From Desulfobacteraceae bacterium UBA2230 (GTDB lineage: Bacteria > Desulfobacterota > Desulfobacteria > Desulfobacterales > Desulfosarcinaceae), in the NCBI GenBank assembly GCA_002348005.1, contig DDYQ01000213.1, positions 4,006 to 27,866 of the forward strand: a DNA stretch of 23,861 nucleotides, given 5' to 3'. The notes beneath the pieces are model-generated. The model did not search any database and was not told the origin of the DNA. It saw only the letters and a program-made list of their open reading frames with translations. Below are positions 1 to 9,087 of this stretch, piece after piece. Each line of letters starts with the position of its first letter. The first letter of the stretch is position 1. Made by a program: the position numbers and the translations under genes.

Positions 1-181
1 CCGTTGCCGGAAACATCGCCAGAATGGCATAAAAGGCCGAGCCGGCGGCAACGATGTCGAGGTTGTCGGACGTCTGTTCGTCTTTGACCCGCATGGCGAT
101 ATCGCGCCATCCTTTGCGGGGGATCTCGTGTGGTTTTTCAGCCTCGCGGCCCCGCCCCGAGGTATCTTGATTCGCATTCAT
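1..181 (-). CDS. YihY/BrkB-family inner-membrane protein, N-terminal part (cut by window edge)
   Basis: The ATG at 179-181 follows a GGAGC Shine-Dalgarno sequence and opens 60 codons that run off the window. After a hydrophilic cytoplasmic leader of about 30 residues comes a segment with KGWRDIAMRVKDEQ followed by DIVAAGSAFYAILAMFPA. That 'AAGxAFYAxLAxFPA' start of the first membrane helix is the signature of the YihY/BrkB family (UPF0761). These are six-helix inner-membrane proteins of unclear function, and the old name ribonuclease BN is a misassignment. The gene is divergent from the hemerythrin gene across 258 bp. The family is well supported by this short stretch, but nothing can be said about the rest of the protein. 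Confidence 0.8.
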   Translation of the reverse strand, partial: MNANQDTSGRGREAEKPHEIPRKGWRDIAMRVKDEQTSDNLDIVAAGSAFYAILAMFPAT

Positions 182-324
182 GATCGCTCCTTTTCAATTC
201 AGACAACACGGCATCATAGGAACACTAATCAATGCAGAGGCCTCAAAGAATACGCGTAAATTTGTGTTTGTGGTCTCCACCAACCCCATCTGATCCATGC
301 GGACCTCTCCCCGTCGCGGACAAA

Positions 325-356
325 ATACGGGTTGGCAGTCATTTTCTGCCGGGTAT
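325..356. repeat. imperfect palindrome between divergent genes, possible operator
   Basis: The arms ATAC/GTAT (325-328 and 353-356) and GGCAG/CTGCC (334-338 and 346-350) surround a 7-base AT-rich centre. It lies in the 258-bp divergent region between the BrkB-like and hemerythrin genes. Its position fits an operator or an RNA hairpin in either leader. The sequence matches no regulator site I know. Confidence 0.3.
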
Positions 357-439
357 TCAAGCGATAAGGATTGATGTGGCAGTGCATCCACAGGCGATGG
401 CATTGTGACCGTTGGAGCCAACCAATCGAAGGAGACGAC

Positions 440-982
440 ATGCAGTCCAGAGGCCCTTTGATGATCGAACACCGTTTGATCGAACGCATGATTGCTTTTA
501 TCCGTACGGCCGCCGAAACCATTGAACGCACCGGACAGACCGATCCCAGCATCATCGATTCCGCTGTGGATTTTATCCGCACCTATGCCGATGCCACGCA
601 CCACGGCAAGGAAGAGGAAATGTATTTCAAGGTCCTTGCCGGCAAGCAGATGACAGCAGAGGACCGGCGGCTGATGGAAGAGTTAGTCCAGGAGCATGTA
701 TTCGGCCGGCAGGTCACCCGCGACCTGGTTGCGGCCAATGCGCGCCACCGCAAAGGCGATGAGGCCGCGTTGCCCGTCATCATCGATAAGCTTCGTACGA
801 TCGCGGGATTCTACCCCACCCATATCGAAAAAGAAGACAAGAACTTCTTTCCCGCCGCTCAACGCTATCTGTCCCGTTCGGAAGATCAGGCGCTGCTCTC
901 CGATTTCAGGGAATTTGACGGCCGCATGATTCATGTCAAATACACCCAGATGATGGAAACGCTGGAGATGTCGAGAGCATAA
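440..982 (+). CDS. hemerythrin HHE domain protein
   Basis: A 180-residue soluble protein. The ATG at 440 is preceded by AAGGAG at ideal spacing; an in-frame start at 371 has no such site. The metal-ligand pattern of a bacterial hemerythrin-like four-helix bundle is visible: His11, His55 with Glu59 (HxxxE), His86, and His128 with Glu132 (HxxxE). Proteins of this family bind a non-haem di-iron centre and take part in O2, NO or iron handling. It is the first gene of a compact plus-strand run with only 12 bp to the next start, so co-transcription with the pyruvyl transferase and oxidoreductase genes is likely. The family call is firm, while the ligand sensed or carried is unknown. Confidence 0.88.
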   Translation: MQSRGPLMIEHRLIERMIAFIRTAAETIERTGQTDPSIIDSAVDFIRTYADATHHGKEEEMYFKVLAGKQMTAEDRRLMEELVQEHVFGRQVTRDLVAANARHRKGDEAALPVIIDKLRTIAGFYPTHIEKEDKNFFPAAQRYLSRSEDQALLSDFREFDGRMIHVKYTQMMETLEMSRA

Positions 983-994
983 AAAGGAGCAATC

Positions 995-2140
995 ATGGGC
1001 AAGGCCAACCGACCCGCGGCGCGGGTAGGAATCTCGGGCTCGTATGGCGGGCTCAATCTGGGCGACGAGGCCATTCTGAAGGCCATGATCGCCCAGCTGC
1101 GGCGTGCACTGCCGGTAGAGATCACGGTGTTTTCACGGGATGCGGAAGATACACGCCGGCGCCACGAGGTCGAGCATGCCGTACCGACCCGTGAACTGTC
1201 GCGCCGTGAGGCGATGGAAATTGTACGCGGATTGGATCTGCTGATTCTGGGCGGCGGGGGCATTCTGTACGATGCCGAAGCCGAAATCTATCTGCGCGAA
1301 GTGACCCTGGCGCACGAGGTCGGCACGCCGGTAATGGTGTATGCCGTCAGCGCAGGGCCTCTGACCGAACAGAGCATCCGTTCAAAAGTCCGCGACGCCT
1401 TGAACCAGACGGCGGTGATCACCGTGCGCGATCGCCAAAGCATTCAGTTGTTCGAAGAGATCGGGGTGACGCGTGACATCCGCCTGACCGCGGACCCGGC
1501 GGTGCTCAGTGAACCTGAACCGCTCAGTGAGGATGAGATCGTACGCTTCGAGTCCTTCGATCCCCGGGCGCGCCTGATCGGTTTGTCGGTACGGGAGCTG
1601 GGGCCGGCGGCACCCGATCTGGATGTGGAACACTATCACCGTCTGGTGGCCAATGCCGCCGATTTTTTAATCGACCGGCTGGATGCCGAGGTGGTTTTTT
1701 TCCCTCTCGAGCGACGCCGCTTCGATGTTCAGCACAGCCACGGCGTCATTGCCCGGATGAGCCATGCCCAGCGGGCCAGCGTCCTGAAGCGCGATTATAC
1801 GCCGGGTCAGCTCATATCGCTGCTGGGGCGCTTTCAGTTTGCCGTGGGCATGCGGCTGCACTTTCTGGTTTTTGCCGCCCTGGCGGGCATTCCCATGGTC
1901 GGGCTGCCGTATGCCACCAAGGTCACCGGGTTTCTGGAGGGAATGCGCATCGAGGCCATCGGCCTGGGGCATGTGAGCGCCGGACAGTTAATCGCACGCA
2001 TCGACCGTGCCTGGAGCACCCGCGATGAGCTGCGCGGCCGCATCCGGGAGGCGCTTGATGAACTCAAACAACGCGCCCTGGAAAACAATAAACTGGCGCT
2101 GGGATTGCTCGCCGCCGGCGGAAATCGACAGCGCGGGTGA
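995..2140 (+). CDS. polysaccharide pyruvyl transferase family protein (CsaB/WcaK-like)
   Basis: A 381-residue protein starting at an ATG with GGAG five bases upstream. The N-terminus has the glycine-rich GSYGGLNLGDEAIL motif (residues about 14-27), followed by LILGGGGILYD. Near residue 285 is GMRLHFLVFAALAGIPMV, followed by Y-x-x-KV-x-x-F. Together these are the conserved blocks of the polysaccharide pyruvyl transferase family. CsaB adds a pyruvate ketal to cell-wall polysaccharide using phosphoenolpyruvate. No signal peptide or membrane segment is seen, so it acts in the cytoplasm. It lies 12 bp after the hemerythrin gene and 22 bp before an FAD oxidoreductase, with no glycosyltransferases nearby, so its acceptor cannot be inferred. 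Confidence 0.87.
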   Translation: MGKANRPAARVGISGSYGGLNLGDEAILKAMIAQLRRALPVEITVFSRDAEDTRRRHEVEHAVPTRELSRREAMEIVRGLDLLILGGGGILYDAEAEIYLREVTLAHEVGTPVMVYAVSAGPLTEQSIRSKVRDALNQTAVITVRDRQSIQLFEEIGVTRDIRLTADPAVLSEPEPLSEDEIVRFESFDPRARLIGLSVRELGPAAPDLDVEHYHRLVANAADFLIDRLDAEVVFFPLERRRFDVQHSHGVIARMSHAQRASVLKRDYTPGQLISLLGRFQFAVGMRLHFLVFAALAGIPMVGLPYATKVTGFLEGMRIEAIGLGHVSAGQLIARIDRAWSTRDELRGRIREALDELKQRALENNKLALGLLAAGGNRQRG

Positions 2141-2162
2141 CCTGAACAATATGTGAGAAACC

Positions 2163-3758
2163 ATGTCCAAACACTTTCGCACCGATATCCTGATCGTAGG
2201 AGGCGGGCTGGGCGGAATTGCCGGCGCCCTGTCGGCATTACGCCTTGGGAAAAAGGTAATCCTGACCGAGGAGACGGACTGGATTGGAGGCCAGTTGACC
2301 GCCCAGGCGGTTCCTCCGGACGAACATCCCTGGATCGAGGGCACCGGCCGCACCGCGACGTACCAGCGCCTGCGGGAAGGCATCCGCGAGTATTACCGGC
2401 GGAACTATCCCCTTCTGCCGGAAGCCCGCTTCGATCCCCGTTTGAATCCGGGCAAGGGCAATGTCAGCGGGCTCTGCCACGATCCACGCGTGGGGCTTGC
2501 GGTATTGCACGAACTGCTGACCCCCTACCTGGCCAGCCGTCAGCTGGATATCATCCTGCGCCACCGACCGGTGCAGGTCGATGTCGAAGGCGATCGGGTG
2601 CGCGCCGTGGTGCTGCAAAGCGTATTTACGGAAGAGACCAGTCTGATCGAGGCGCCCTACGTTCTGGATGCCACCGAACTGGGAGATCTGCTGCCCATGG
2701 CCGGGGTCGAGCATGTGATCGGCGCCGAAAGCCAGTCCCAGACCGGCGAACCGCATGCCCTTTCCGGCGATGCCGACCCATTGGACCAGCAGGCCGTCAC
2801 CTGGTGCTTTGCCATGGACTATCTGCCTGACGAGGATCATACCATCGAACGGCCGCGCGATTATGACTTCTGGCGCGGCTATCAGGCCGATTTCTGGCCT
2901 GAGCCTCAACTGGGCTGGGTCTTCATCGACCCCACCACTCTCGATTTGCGGAAGCAGGCCGTTTTCGAGGGCCCCACCGACGAGGATGTGAACGACCTGT
3001 GGCACTTTCGGCGCATTTTCTTCCGCGGCCATTATCCCTACGGAATGTACGCCAGCGATGTCACTCTGGTGAACTGGCCTCAGAACGACTACTGGCTGGG
3101 TCCGCTGCTGGGCGTACCGGATGAGGATCGCCGGCGCAACATGGACGGCGCGCGTCAGTTGAGCCTGTCGTTTCTTTACTGGATGCAGACCGAAGCCCCC
3201 CGGCTGGACGGCGGCCTGGGATACCGGGGGCTGCGCCTGCGCAATGACGTGATGGGTACCGCGGACGGACTGGCCAAACACATTTACGTGCGTGAGAGCC
3301 GCCGCATCCGCGCTGAATTCACGGTGCTCGAACAGCATGTGGGTGTCGAGGCCCGCAAACCCTTACAGGGCGCCGCGGTTTTTCAGGACAGCGTCGGCAT
3401 CGGCAGCTACCGCATCGATCTGCATCCCAGCACGCGGTTGCACACCTATGTCGATATCGGCAGTTGGCCGTTTCAGATTCCTCTCGGGGCTCTGATTCCC
3501 ATCCGCATGGACAACCTCCTGCCGGCCTGCAAGAATGCCGGCGTCACGCATATCACGAACGGATGCTTTCGACTGCACCCGGTCGAGTGGACCATCGGCG
3601 AGGCGGCGGGCGCACTGGCGGCCTTCTGCCTGAACCGCAAATTGACTCCCCGCCAGGTGCGCAACACCTCCGCGCATTTGAATGATTTTCAGCGACTGCT
3701 CACCGGGCTGCTGGGCTTCGAACTGGCCTGGCCCAACCCGCGGGTGACCGCGCGCTGA
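2163..3758 (+). CDS. FAD-dependent oxidoreductase (FAD_oxidored type)
   Basis: A 531-residue protein. The dinucleotide-binding βαβ fold is plain at residues 8-40: [20 protein letters not shown] followed by [15 protein letters not shown]. The GGQ-with-basic-patch region and the C-terminal [18 protein letters not shown] block are typical of the FAD_oxidored family (Pfam 12831 type), whose substrates are mostly unknown. No signal peptide is visible. The Shine-Dalgarno is weak (GTGAG), and the start is only 22 bp after the preceding stop, suggesting co-transcription. It ends the run with the hemerythrin and pyruvyl transferase genes; a hairpin follows at 3765. The FAD fold is certain, but the reaction cannot be named. 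Confidence 0.85.
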   Translation: MSKHFRTDILIVGGGLGGIAGALSALRLGKKVILTEETDWIGGQLTAQAVPPDEHPWIEGTGRTATYQRLREGIREYYRRNYPLLPEARFDPRLNPGKGNVSGLCHDPRVGLAVLHELLTPYLASRQLDIILRHRPVQVDVEGDRVRAVVLQSVFTEETSLIEAPYVLDATELGDLLPMAGVEHVIGAESQSQTGEPHALSGDADPLDQQAVTWCFAMDYLPDEDHTIERPRDYDFWRGYQADFWPEPQLGWVFIDPTTLDLRKQAVFEGPTDEDVNDLWHFRRIFFRGHYPYGMYASDVTLVNWPQNDYWLGPLLGVPDEDRRRNMDGARQLSLSFLYWMQTEAPRLDGGLGYRGLRLRNDVMGTADGLAKHIYVRESRRIRAEFTVLEQHVGVEARKPLQGAAVFQDSVGIGSYRIDLHPSTRLHTYVDIGSWPFQIPLGALIPIRMDNLLPACKNAGVTHITNGCFRLHPVEWTIGEAAGALAAFCLNRKLTPRQVRNTSAHLNDFQRLLTGLLGFELAWPNPRVTAR

Positions 3759-3764
3759 GCCTGC

Positions 3765-3792
3765 ATGGGCCGTTGACGCTGGAGCGGCCCAT
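3765..3792 (+). terminator. hairpin after the oxidoreductase gene, possible terminator
   Basis: A perfect 8-bp inverted repeat ATGGGCCG/CGGCCCAT (3765-3772 and 3785-3792) with a 12-base loop begins seven bases after the stop codon. No T-tract follows, so it is not a classical intrinsic terminator. A second nested hairpin (CCTCGG/CCGAGG, 3814-3845, with an inner GGCG/CGCC stem) follows. The remainder of the 287-bp gap up to 4045 holds no gene I can support. Confidence 0.35.
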
Positions 3793-3932
3793 AAAGACCT
3801 GATCGGGGCCATTCCTCGGCGGCGGTGCGCCGTTCCATCCCGAGGCTTGTTCCTGGCCACCCGCTGCAAAACCATTCGTCCCGGTCCTTTGACGACGCAT
3901 CCAGCGGACTGCCAATCCGCTCCCTGCAGGCA

Positions 3933-3961
3933 TTGGCTGTGTTTTTCAGCTTTGATTTTAT
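3933..3961 (+). promoter_or_regulatory. weak σ70-like promoter candidate for the hybrid kinase
   Basis: TTGGCT and TTTTAT are separated by exactly 17 bases, each matching the σ70 consensus at four of six positions. It is the best-spaced pair in the gap before the kinase gene and would give a leader of about 80 bases to the ATG at 4046. Confidence 0.2.
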
Positions 3962-4045
3962 CAGGTAAGCTTGATACGCAGTTACAGAATGGTTTTTCCT
4001 TCAGTTCCCTTGAATATCGCTTGCGCCGACCTGCAGAGGCACGCC

Positions 4046-6913
4046 ATGATCCACCCCCTAGCCCATGAATACAAAGATCGACCCGCAGATCTTTCGGACC
4101 GCCAGCTGATTGTCTCCAGACGCTACTGGCCGGCCGCCCTGCCCATCGTGCTGCTGTTTGCGGTCATGAATGTTCTGTGGATCGCGGATCTGCGGACCTC
4201 CTATCCCGCAGTCCACCTGAACATACTGCTCAACATCATCTTTATCGCACTGAATTCTTTGTTCATCGCCTATTTGGCGGCCCGCAGCTTCATCACCCGG
4301 GGAGAGCCCTCCCTGTTGCTGCTGGGCTGCGGCGTCCTGGTGTGGAGCGCCTCCGGAATCATTGCCGTGGCGCTCGGCCGAGGTGATCCCAACCTGATCG
4401 TGACCATTCACAACCTGTGCGCCGGGTTGTCGGCCGCCTGCCATCTCGGCAGCGCGCTGCTTTCCATGCAAGGGGGGTTCAGATTGACCGCCAGGGACGT
4501 CTGGTTGGGAGTGGCCTACGTGATGGCGCTGGGCGTCGTCGCCTTGATCGCTCTGGCGGCGAATGCCGGTTGGACCCCGACCTTTTTCATACAGGGTCAG
4601 GGCGGAACGCCCCTGCGGCAGACCGTACTGGGCGCCACCATTCTCATGTTCATCGCAAGCGCGCTCATTCTGGGCATATCCCGGCGCGGTTCGATCTCGG
4701 CCTTTGCCTGCTGGTATGCGCTGGGCCTGCTGCTGATCGCGACCGGCATTTTCGGCGTCATGATTCAGACCGCCTATGGCAGCTTGTTAGGCTGGATCGG
4801 ACGGTTGTCCCAGTATCTCGGCGGGATCTACATGCTCGTCGCGGCAGTCGCCGCGGTGCGCGAGAGCGGGGCATGGGAAGTGGCGCTGGAATCGCAGCTC
4901 AACGAAGCCCGGCAGGATTACACGAACCTGCTGGATCTGGCCGCCGACGGCATTGCGGTCTATGAACCGCCGGGAACCAATCACGAGGGCCGATTCCTGA
5001 GCGTCAATCCGGCGCTGTGCCGTCTGCTGGGCTACACGGCGGATGAACTCATGGGCATGCCGCCGGGCAGCCTTCTGGCGGTGGAGAAGGGGGCGGCAGT
5101 ATCCTCCGGGTCCGGTGCGCCGGGGGAGCCTCCTTCGGAGCGCTATGAGACACGATTGACCGCCAGGGACGGTTCGGTGATAGCAGTCGAGATCAACACA
5201 CGCTTCTTCGAACAGCACCGCCGCCCCAGGGTGATGTCGATCGTGCGCGACATCACCGAGCGCAAACAGATGGAGGCGGCGGTGCAGGAAAGCGTCGAAC
5301 GCTACCAACTGGTCATCGAAGGAGCCAGCGCGGCTATCTGGGACTGGGACGTGAAAAACCGCAAAGTCTTTTTTTCACCGCAATGGAAGGCCCTGCGCGG
5401 GTTGGAGGAAAGCGAGGTCGGCGACAGTGAAGCAGAGTGGAGCAGCCGCATTCATCCGGATGATGCGCCGCGGGTGAGCGCGGCAGTCCAGGCCCATTTC
5501 GAAGGACGGACGCCCATTTTTGCCCAGGAGTACCGGATTAAGTGCAAGGACGGCTCCTGGAAATGGGTCAGCGATCGAGGGCTTGCCCGGCGGGATGCCG
5601 CCGGCCGCATTGTGCGCATGGCCGGTTCGGAAATGGATATCACCGAACGCAAACGAGCCCACGAAGAACTCGAAACCAAAGTTCGCGAACGCACAGCGGA
5701 ACTGACCCGCACCCTCGAACAGATCCGGTCGGTCAACGCAACGCTGGACCATCAGGCCCAGCAGCTGCGGGCGCTGACCGGCGAGTTGACCATGACCGAG
5801 CAGCGCGAGCGCAAACGCTTTTCGACACTGCTGCATGACGGCCTGCAGCAGTACCTGGCCGCAGCCAAGATGCAGGTGGGGGCCATCCGCGGGCAGACCA
5901 CGGACGCTTCCGTCCGGGAAACGGCCGACGCGATCGAGGCGATTCTGGGTGAAGCGTTGAAGATCTCGCGCTCCCTGACCTTGGAATTGAGTCCGCCGAT
6001 CCTGCATGACGGCGGGTTGGCCGCAGGCCTGCACTGGCTGCAGCGCTGGATGCGTGAAAAGCACGGTTTTGAAGTCGGGCTCGTCCTGGAAGCGATTACC
6101 GAGCCGGTCGAAGATATCCGCATCCTGCTCTTCGAAGCCGTGCGCGAATTGCTCTTCAACGCCGCCAAGCACAGTCGGGTGAACAGGGCGAATGTGCGCC
6201 TCGCGCAAACCGATGCCCGCTTGCAGATCGTCATCCGGGATGAAGGTGCGGGATTCGATCCCGAGGCACTGAAACCTTCCGGCGGTGATGCCGGTGGTTT
6301 CGGGTTGTTTACCATTTTCGAACGGCTCAAACTGGTCGGCGGCGCTCTGGAAATCGACAGCGCTCCGGGAAAAGGCAGCACCTTCCGGTTGCATGTACCC
6401 GTGAACCTGAAGACCCCGGCGGTGATGAATGCCGAGCGGCTGGGGCCGCCGGACGACGCTTCGCAGGCTTCCGCCGTGACCCACAGCATCCGGATCCTGC
6501 TGGCCGATGACCACGCTCTTTTCCGGGACGGCCTGGCGCGGTTGCTTTCGAGGGAGCCGGACATCCGCGTCGTCGGACAGGCCGCCAGCGGCCGCGAGGC
6601 TATCGCGCTGGCCAAGAGCGTCTCGCCGGATGTCATTCTCATGGACATCAGCATGCCGGACGTCAATGGCATCGAAGCTGCCGGGATCATAACCCGCCGC
6701 CATCCGCACATTCGCGTCATCGGCCTTTCCATGCACGACGATCGCGCGCGCGAACTGATGCTTGGTGCGGGCGCGGTGGACTTTCGGACCAAAAGCTGTC
6801 CGCCGGCCGAACTGATCCAGGCGGTGCGGTCCTGCCTGGAGGAGAACCCGTCCAAAAATGAGCGGAATTGCCCGGTGCCTGCTGAAGGGGCACCGGCGGA
6901 AGCCGGAGGATGA
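4046..6913 (+). CDS. membrane hybrid histidine kinase: 8 TM, PAS, PAS, HisKA_3/HATPase, receiver
   Basis: A 955-residue orphan kinase. I chose the ATG at 4046 because AGAGG sits six bases upstream; in-frame starts at 3971 (TTG) and 3989 have no good site. Eight hydrophobic helices fill residues 25-270, resembling MASE-type sensor regions. Two PAS domains follow (about 285-400 and 410-540), each ending in a PAC-like DITERK motif, then a coiled coil. A NarL/DegS-type HisKA_3 domain carries LLHDGLQQY with the phospho-acceptor His597, followed by an ATPase with RELLFNAAKH and DEGAGF. A receiver domain begins near residue 815 (LLADDH, Asp867, Lys916). That receiver looks like NarL-family receivers but no LuxR-type HTH follows, so output probably goes to an unlinked partner or is autoregulatory. 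It is convergent with the SagB-like gene. Confidence 0.87.
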   Translation: MIHPLAHEYKDRPADLSDRQLIVSRRYWPAALPIVLLFAVMNVLWIADLRTSYPAVHLNILLNIIFIALNSLFIAYLAARSFITRGEPSLLLLGCGVLVWSASGIIAVALGRGDPNLIVTIHNLCAGLSAACHLGSALLSMQGGFRLTARDVWLGVAYVMALGVVALIALAANAGWTPTFFIQGQGGTPLRQTVLGATILMFIASALILGISRRGSISAFACWYALGLLLIATGIFGVMIQTAYGSLLGWIGRLSQYLGGIYMLVAAVAAVRESGAWEVALESQLNEARQDYTNLLDLAADGIAVYEPPGTNHEGRFLSVNPALCRLLGYTADELMGMPPGSLLAVEKGAAVSSGSGAPGEPPSERYETRLTARDGSVIAVEINTRFFEQHRRPRVMSIVRDITERKQMEAAVQESVERYQLVIEGASAAIWDWDVKNRKVFFSPQWKALRGLEESEVGDSEAEWSSRIHPDDAPRVSAAVQAHFEGRTPIFAQEYRIKCKDGSWKWVSDRGLARRDAAGRIVRMAGSEMDITERKRAHEELETKVRERTAELTRTLEQIRSVNATLDHQAQQLRALTGELTMTEQRERKRFSTLLHDGLQQYLAAAKMQVGAIRGQTTDASVRETADAIEAILGEALKISRSLTLELSPPILHDGGLAAGLHWLQRWMREKHGFEVGLVLEAITEPVEDIRILLFEAVRELLFNAAKHSRVNRANVRLAQTDARLQIVIRDEGAGFDPEALKPSGGDAGGFGLFTIFERLKLVGGALEIDSAPGKGSTFRLHVPVNLKTPAVMNAERLGPPDDASQASAVTHSIRILLADDHALFRDGLARLLSREPDIRVVGQAASGREAIALAKSVSPDVILMDISMPDVNGIEAAGIITRRHPHIRVIGLSMHDDRARELMLGAGAVDFRTKSCPPAELIQAVRSCLEENPSKNERNCPVPAEGAPAEAGG

Positions 6914-6915
6914 AA

Positions 6916-6949
6916 GCCGCAGACGCAAAGCATTACTTTAAAAAGCGGC
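6916..6949. terminator. bulged hairpin between convergent genes, possible two-way terminator
   Basis: GCCGC (6916-6920) pairs with GCGGC (6945-6949), and inside them AAAG pairs with CTTT. It occupies the 43-bp gap between the convergent hybrid kinase and SagB-like genes. The interior mismatches make it weak, and it lacks a proper T-tract on either strand. Confidence 0.25.
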
Positions 6950-6956
6950 ATCCGGA

Positions 6957-8573
6957 TCAGGACTGCCTGAGGTGGTGATAGCCGGGCAGCGTGGTCAGCC
7001 GGGGGTCTTCGACCGCATACCCGATCGTGAAATGATAGAGACATTGAACGCGATCATCCGCCAGACCGAGCAATTCATGCACCGGATCGTCGAAATAGCA
7101 GCCGATGCCGGTTCCGCGCAGGCCCTGGGCTTCGGCTTCCAGGTATAGCACCTGGCCGATCATGCCGCACTCCCGGAAGAGGTTGCGATACAGATAAGGC
7201 GCGCGCTCCAGAAGGGGACGGAAGGGGACCAGCATGGCCACGGCAAACACACCGTGAGCGGCAATCTCCTGATGACAGCTCAACGCCATGGCGTCCAGGG
7301 TGAAGTCGCCGGACAGCAGCCGCCACAGCGGCAGAAGGGGGTGCGCCGCCCGCCACTCGAAATCAGGGCGGCAGAGCGGGCGCAGGTGCCCGACGGCGCC
7401 GGGGGTGCGGCCCAGAATGTAAAGACCCGGGGAAACGCCTTCCACGCGGTGTACAAACAACAGCAGGTCGGCCGCTGGCGCAGCGGGCGTCGCTTCGAAG
7501 GGAGCCGCACCGGCATCCGGCAGGGTCCGTGCCAGTATGGCATGGAAGCGGTCGGCGGCCAGGAAAGCCCGGCGATCGAAGCCGACTGCGCTGCGCCGGC
7601 GCCGGAAGACGGCTTCGGCGGAGAGGGCCGGCGGCGGGAAAACGGTGCGCACCCGACTCAGCAGGGGAGCGCTCTGGACCGTGATCGGTTTTCGGGCGGC
7701 GGCGGCAACCTTTCGGATGATCGGCCAATCCCGGACCTGATTGCTGAGGCCGTTGGGCTGCCCCTGCAGGGCTGTCCGGGCGAACATTTCGACTACCTCG
7801 GACGGCAGTCCGCGCGGCGGCTCCAGCGTCGGCTCCGCCGTGCAGACCCAGCAGAGCAGGTCGGGTTCTTCGGCTGTAAGGTGCGGCCAGGCGGTCCGAT
7901 CCAGGCCCAGCAAAGCGCCGATCTGATCGTCCCCTGCACCGGCAAGGGGCAGCAGACGCCAATGGTTCAGCCGTGCGGACAAGGCCAGGGCGGCCAGGGC
8001 ATGGCCGGCGTCCAGGTTGCAGTAGCGGTAAGCGCGCTCCCCATACTTCCACGCTTCGCGCCAGAAGACCGAGGTCAGGGCCACCGCAAAACCGGGCACA
8101 CCCAGATGCTGCGCAAGGGGCTGCCATATTTCCTCCGCCAATCGGGCACGTTGCTCCAGGGCATGCCAAAAAGGACTGTAGTGGTATAGGCCGGCCGTCA
8201 CACCGGGTAGTTGCGGCAGGACCAGGTGGGCCTCGGTAGGGTGCAGGTTGCCTGAACTGGGGTTCATGCGCAGCGACCAGCGGGCGGCGCCCGCCATTTT
8301 CCAGGCCGACAACCCCAGCGAGAAGCGCAGGAAACGGGAGAGCGTGGCCAGGTTCAGCGGCCGAGGCGCAGCGGGCGGTTCGAAAAGGGCGTGATACGGC
8401 GTTTGCGACCCTGGTCCGCCGAGGGGCAGCGCGATGCGCGGTGCCCCCTCATAGAAGCGGAAGGGGTTGGGCTGGTTGGCCCAGTCCAGGGCGCCCGCCG
8501 ACCGTGCGTAGCGGTGAAAATGGTGCTTGGTGGCCTCATGGTAATTCCGAATGGCCTGTAACCCGGCGCCCAT
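6957..8573 (-). CDS. SagB/ThcOx-family dehydrogenase (double nitroreductase-like)
   Basis: A 538-residue protein with two nitroreductase-like FMN modules in tandem. In the first half, SLRMNPSSGNLHPTEAHLVL (about residues 100-119) followed by GLYHYSPFWHALEQ is the SagB/ThcOx signature. The second half repeats the fold with RRSAVGFD, GLYILGR, and a C-terminal YLEAEAQGLRGTGIGCYFDD block. SagB/ThcOx enzymes oxidise azolines to azoles in peptide natural products, but long stand-alone forms like this one are common with unknown substrates. No YcaO cyclodehydratase or precursor peptide is visible in the window, so no natural-product role is assigned. The start at 8573 has GGAGGG upstream at somewhat long spacing. 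It lies 34 bp after the small periplasmic gene of the efflux cluster and may be read from it. Confidence 0.85.
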   Translation of the reverse strand: MGAGLQAIRNYHEATKHHFHRYARSAGALDWANQPNPFRFYEGAPRIALPLGGPGSQTPYHALFEPPAAPRPLNLATLSRFLRFSLGLSAWKMAGAARWSLRMNPSSGNLHPTEAHLVLPQLPGVTAGLYHYSPFWHALEQRARLAEEIWQPLAQHLGVPGFAVALTSVFWREAWKYGERAYRYCNLDAGHALAALALSARLNHWRLLPLAGAGDDQIGALLGLDRTAWPHLTAEEPDLLCWVCTAEPTLEPPRGLPSEVVEMFARTALQGQPNGLSNQVRDWPIIRKVAAAARKPITVQSAPLLSRVRTVFPPPALSAEAVFRRRRSAVGFDRRAFLAADRFHAILARTLPDAGAAPFEATPAAPAADLLLFVHRVEGVSPGLYILGRTPGAVGHLRPLCRPDFEWRAAHPLLPLWRLLSGDFTLDAMALSCHQEIAAHGVFAVAMLVPFRPLLERAPYLYRNLFRECGMIGQVLYLEAEAQGLRGTGIGCYFDDPVHELLGLADDRVQCLYHFTIGYAVEDPRLTTLPGYHHLRQS

Positions 8574-8607
8574 GGCCTGACACCCTCCGCCCCTTCACGC
8601 TTCAATG

Positions 8608-9087
8608 TCAGTTGATGTCGTAGTAAATCCCCGCCGTTTTTTTCTGGTCGCCGTATTTGGCCAGCACCAGAATCTGGTATTTGCCCTTGGCCGGCATGTT
8701 GAAGTAGCCATCGTAGCTGTTCATGGAAGGTTCGAATTTCAGGGTCTTGATCTGGTCCTGGCCGGAAGGAGCCACGACCCGCATGCTGACCGTGGCGTCG
8801 GTGATCGGCTGCTGCGTCTGCTGATCCTTGAGCGTCACCGTGATATTGTGGGTCGTGCCGGGCTCGATATCTTCCTTCATGTTCATTTCACGGAGCATTT
8901 TCAGGTGCTCCGGGTTGGCCATCACGGCAAAACCGACCACCGCGCCCTCTACCAGGACATCCTGGCTCTGCATGCTGCCCATATCATGGGTCGAGCCGCC
9001 TTGACCGTGCTGGGACTGGGTCAGCCCCTGGGCGGCCAGAATGAGGGTCATGAGCAGGGCGATCGAAAACCATCGCAGTTTTATCAT
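8608..9087 (-). CDS. small exported Ig-like (YtkA/FixH-like) periplasmic protein, metal-efflux associated
   Basis: A 159-residue protein with a clear signal peptide (residues 1-23, MIKLRWFSIALLMTLILAAQG). The mature N-terminus is rich in His and Met (QHGQGGSTHDMGSMQSQD), a pattern often seen in copper-handling periplasmic proteins. The remainder looks like a single β-sandwich: THNITVTLKD, VSMRVVAPSGQ, then YDGYFNMPAKGKYQILVLAK, similar in style to YtkA/FixH-type domains. The Shine-Dalgarno (AAGGAGG) is excellent. It sits 152 bp downstream of cusA on the same strand, so a periplasmic metal-carrier role like that of CusF is plausible although it is not homologous to CusF. The export call is firm and the function is inference. 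Confidence 0.7.
   Translation of the reverse strand: MIKLRWFSIALLMTLILAAQGLTQSQHGQGGSTHDMGSMQSQDVLVEGAVVGFAVMANPEHLKMLREMNMKEDIEPGTTHNITVTLKDQQTQQPITDATVSMRVVAPSGQDQIKTLKFEPSMNSYDGYFNMPAKGKYQILVLAKYGDQKKTAGIYYDIN

Noticed and set aside
6957..8573. Azole-containing peptide biosynthesis cluster around the SagB-like gene
   Set aside because: No YcaO protein, precursor peptide or dedicated exporter is present; the neighbours are metal efflux and signalling genes.
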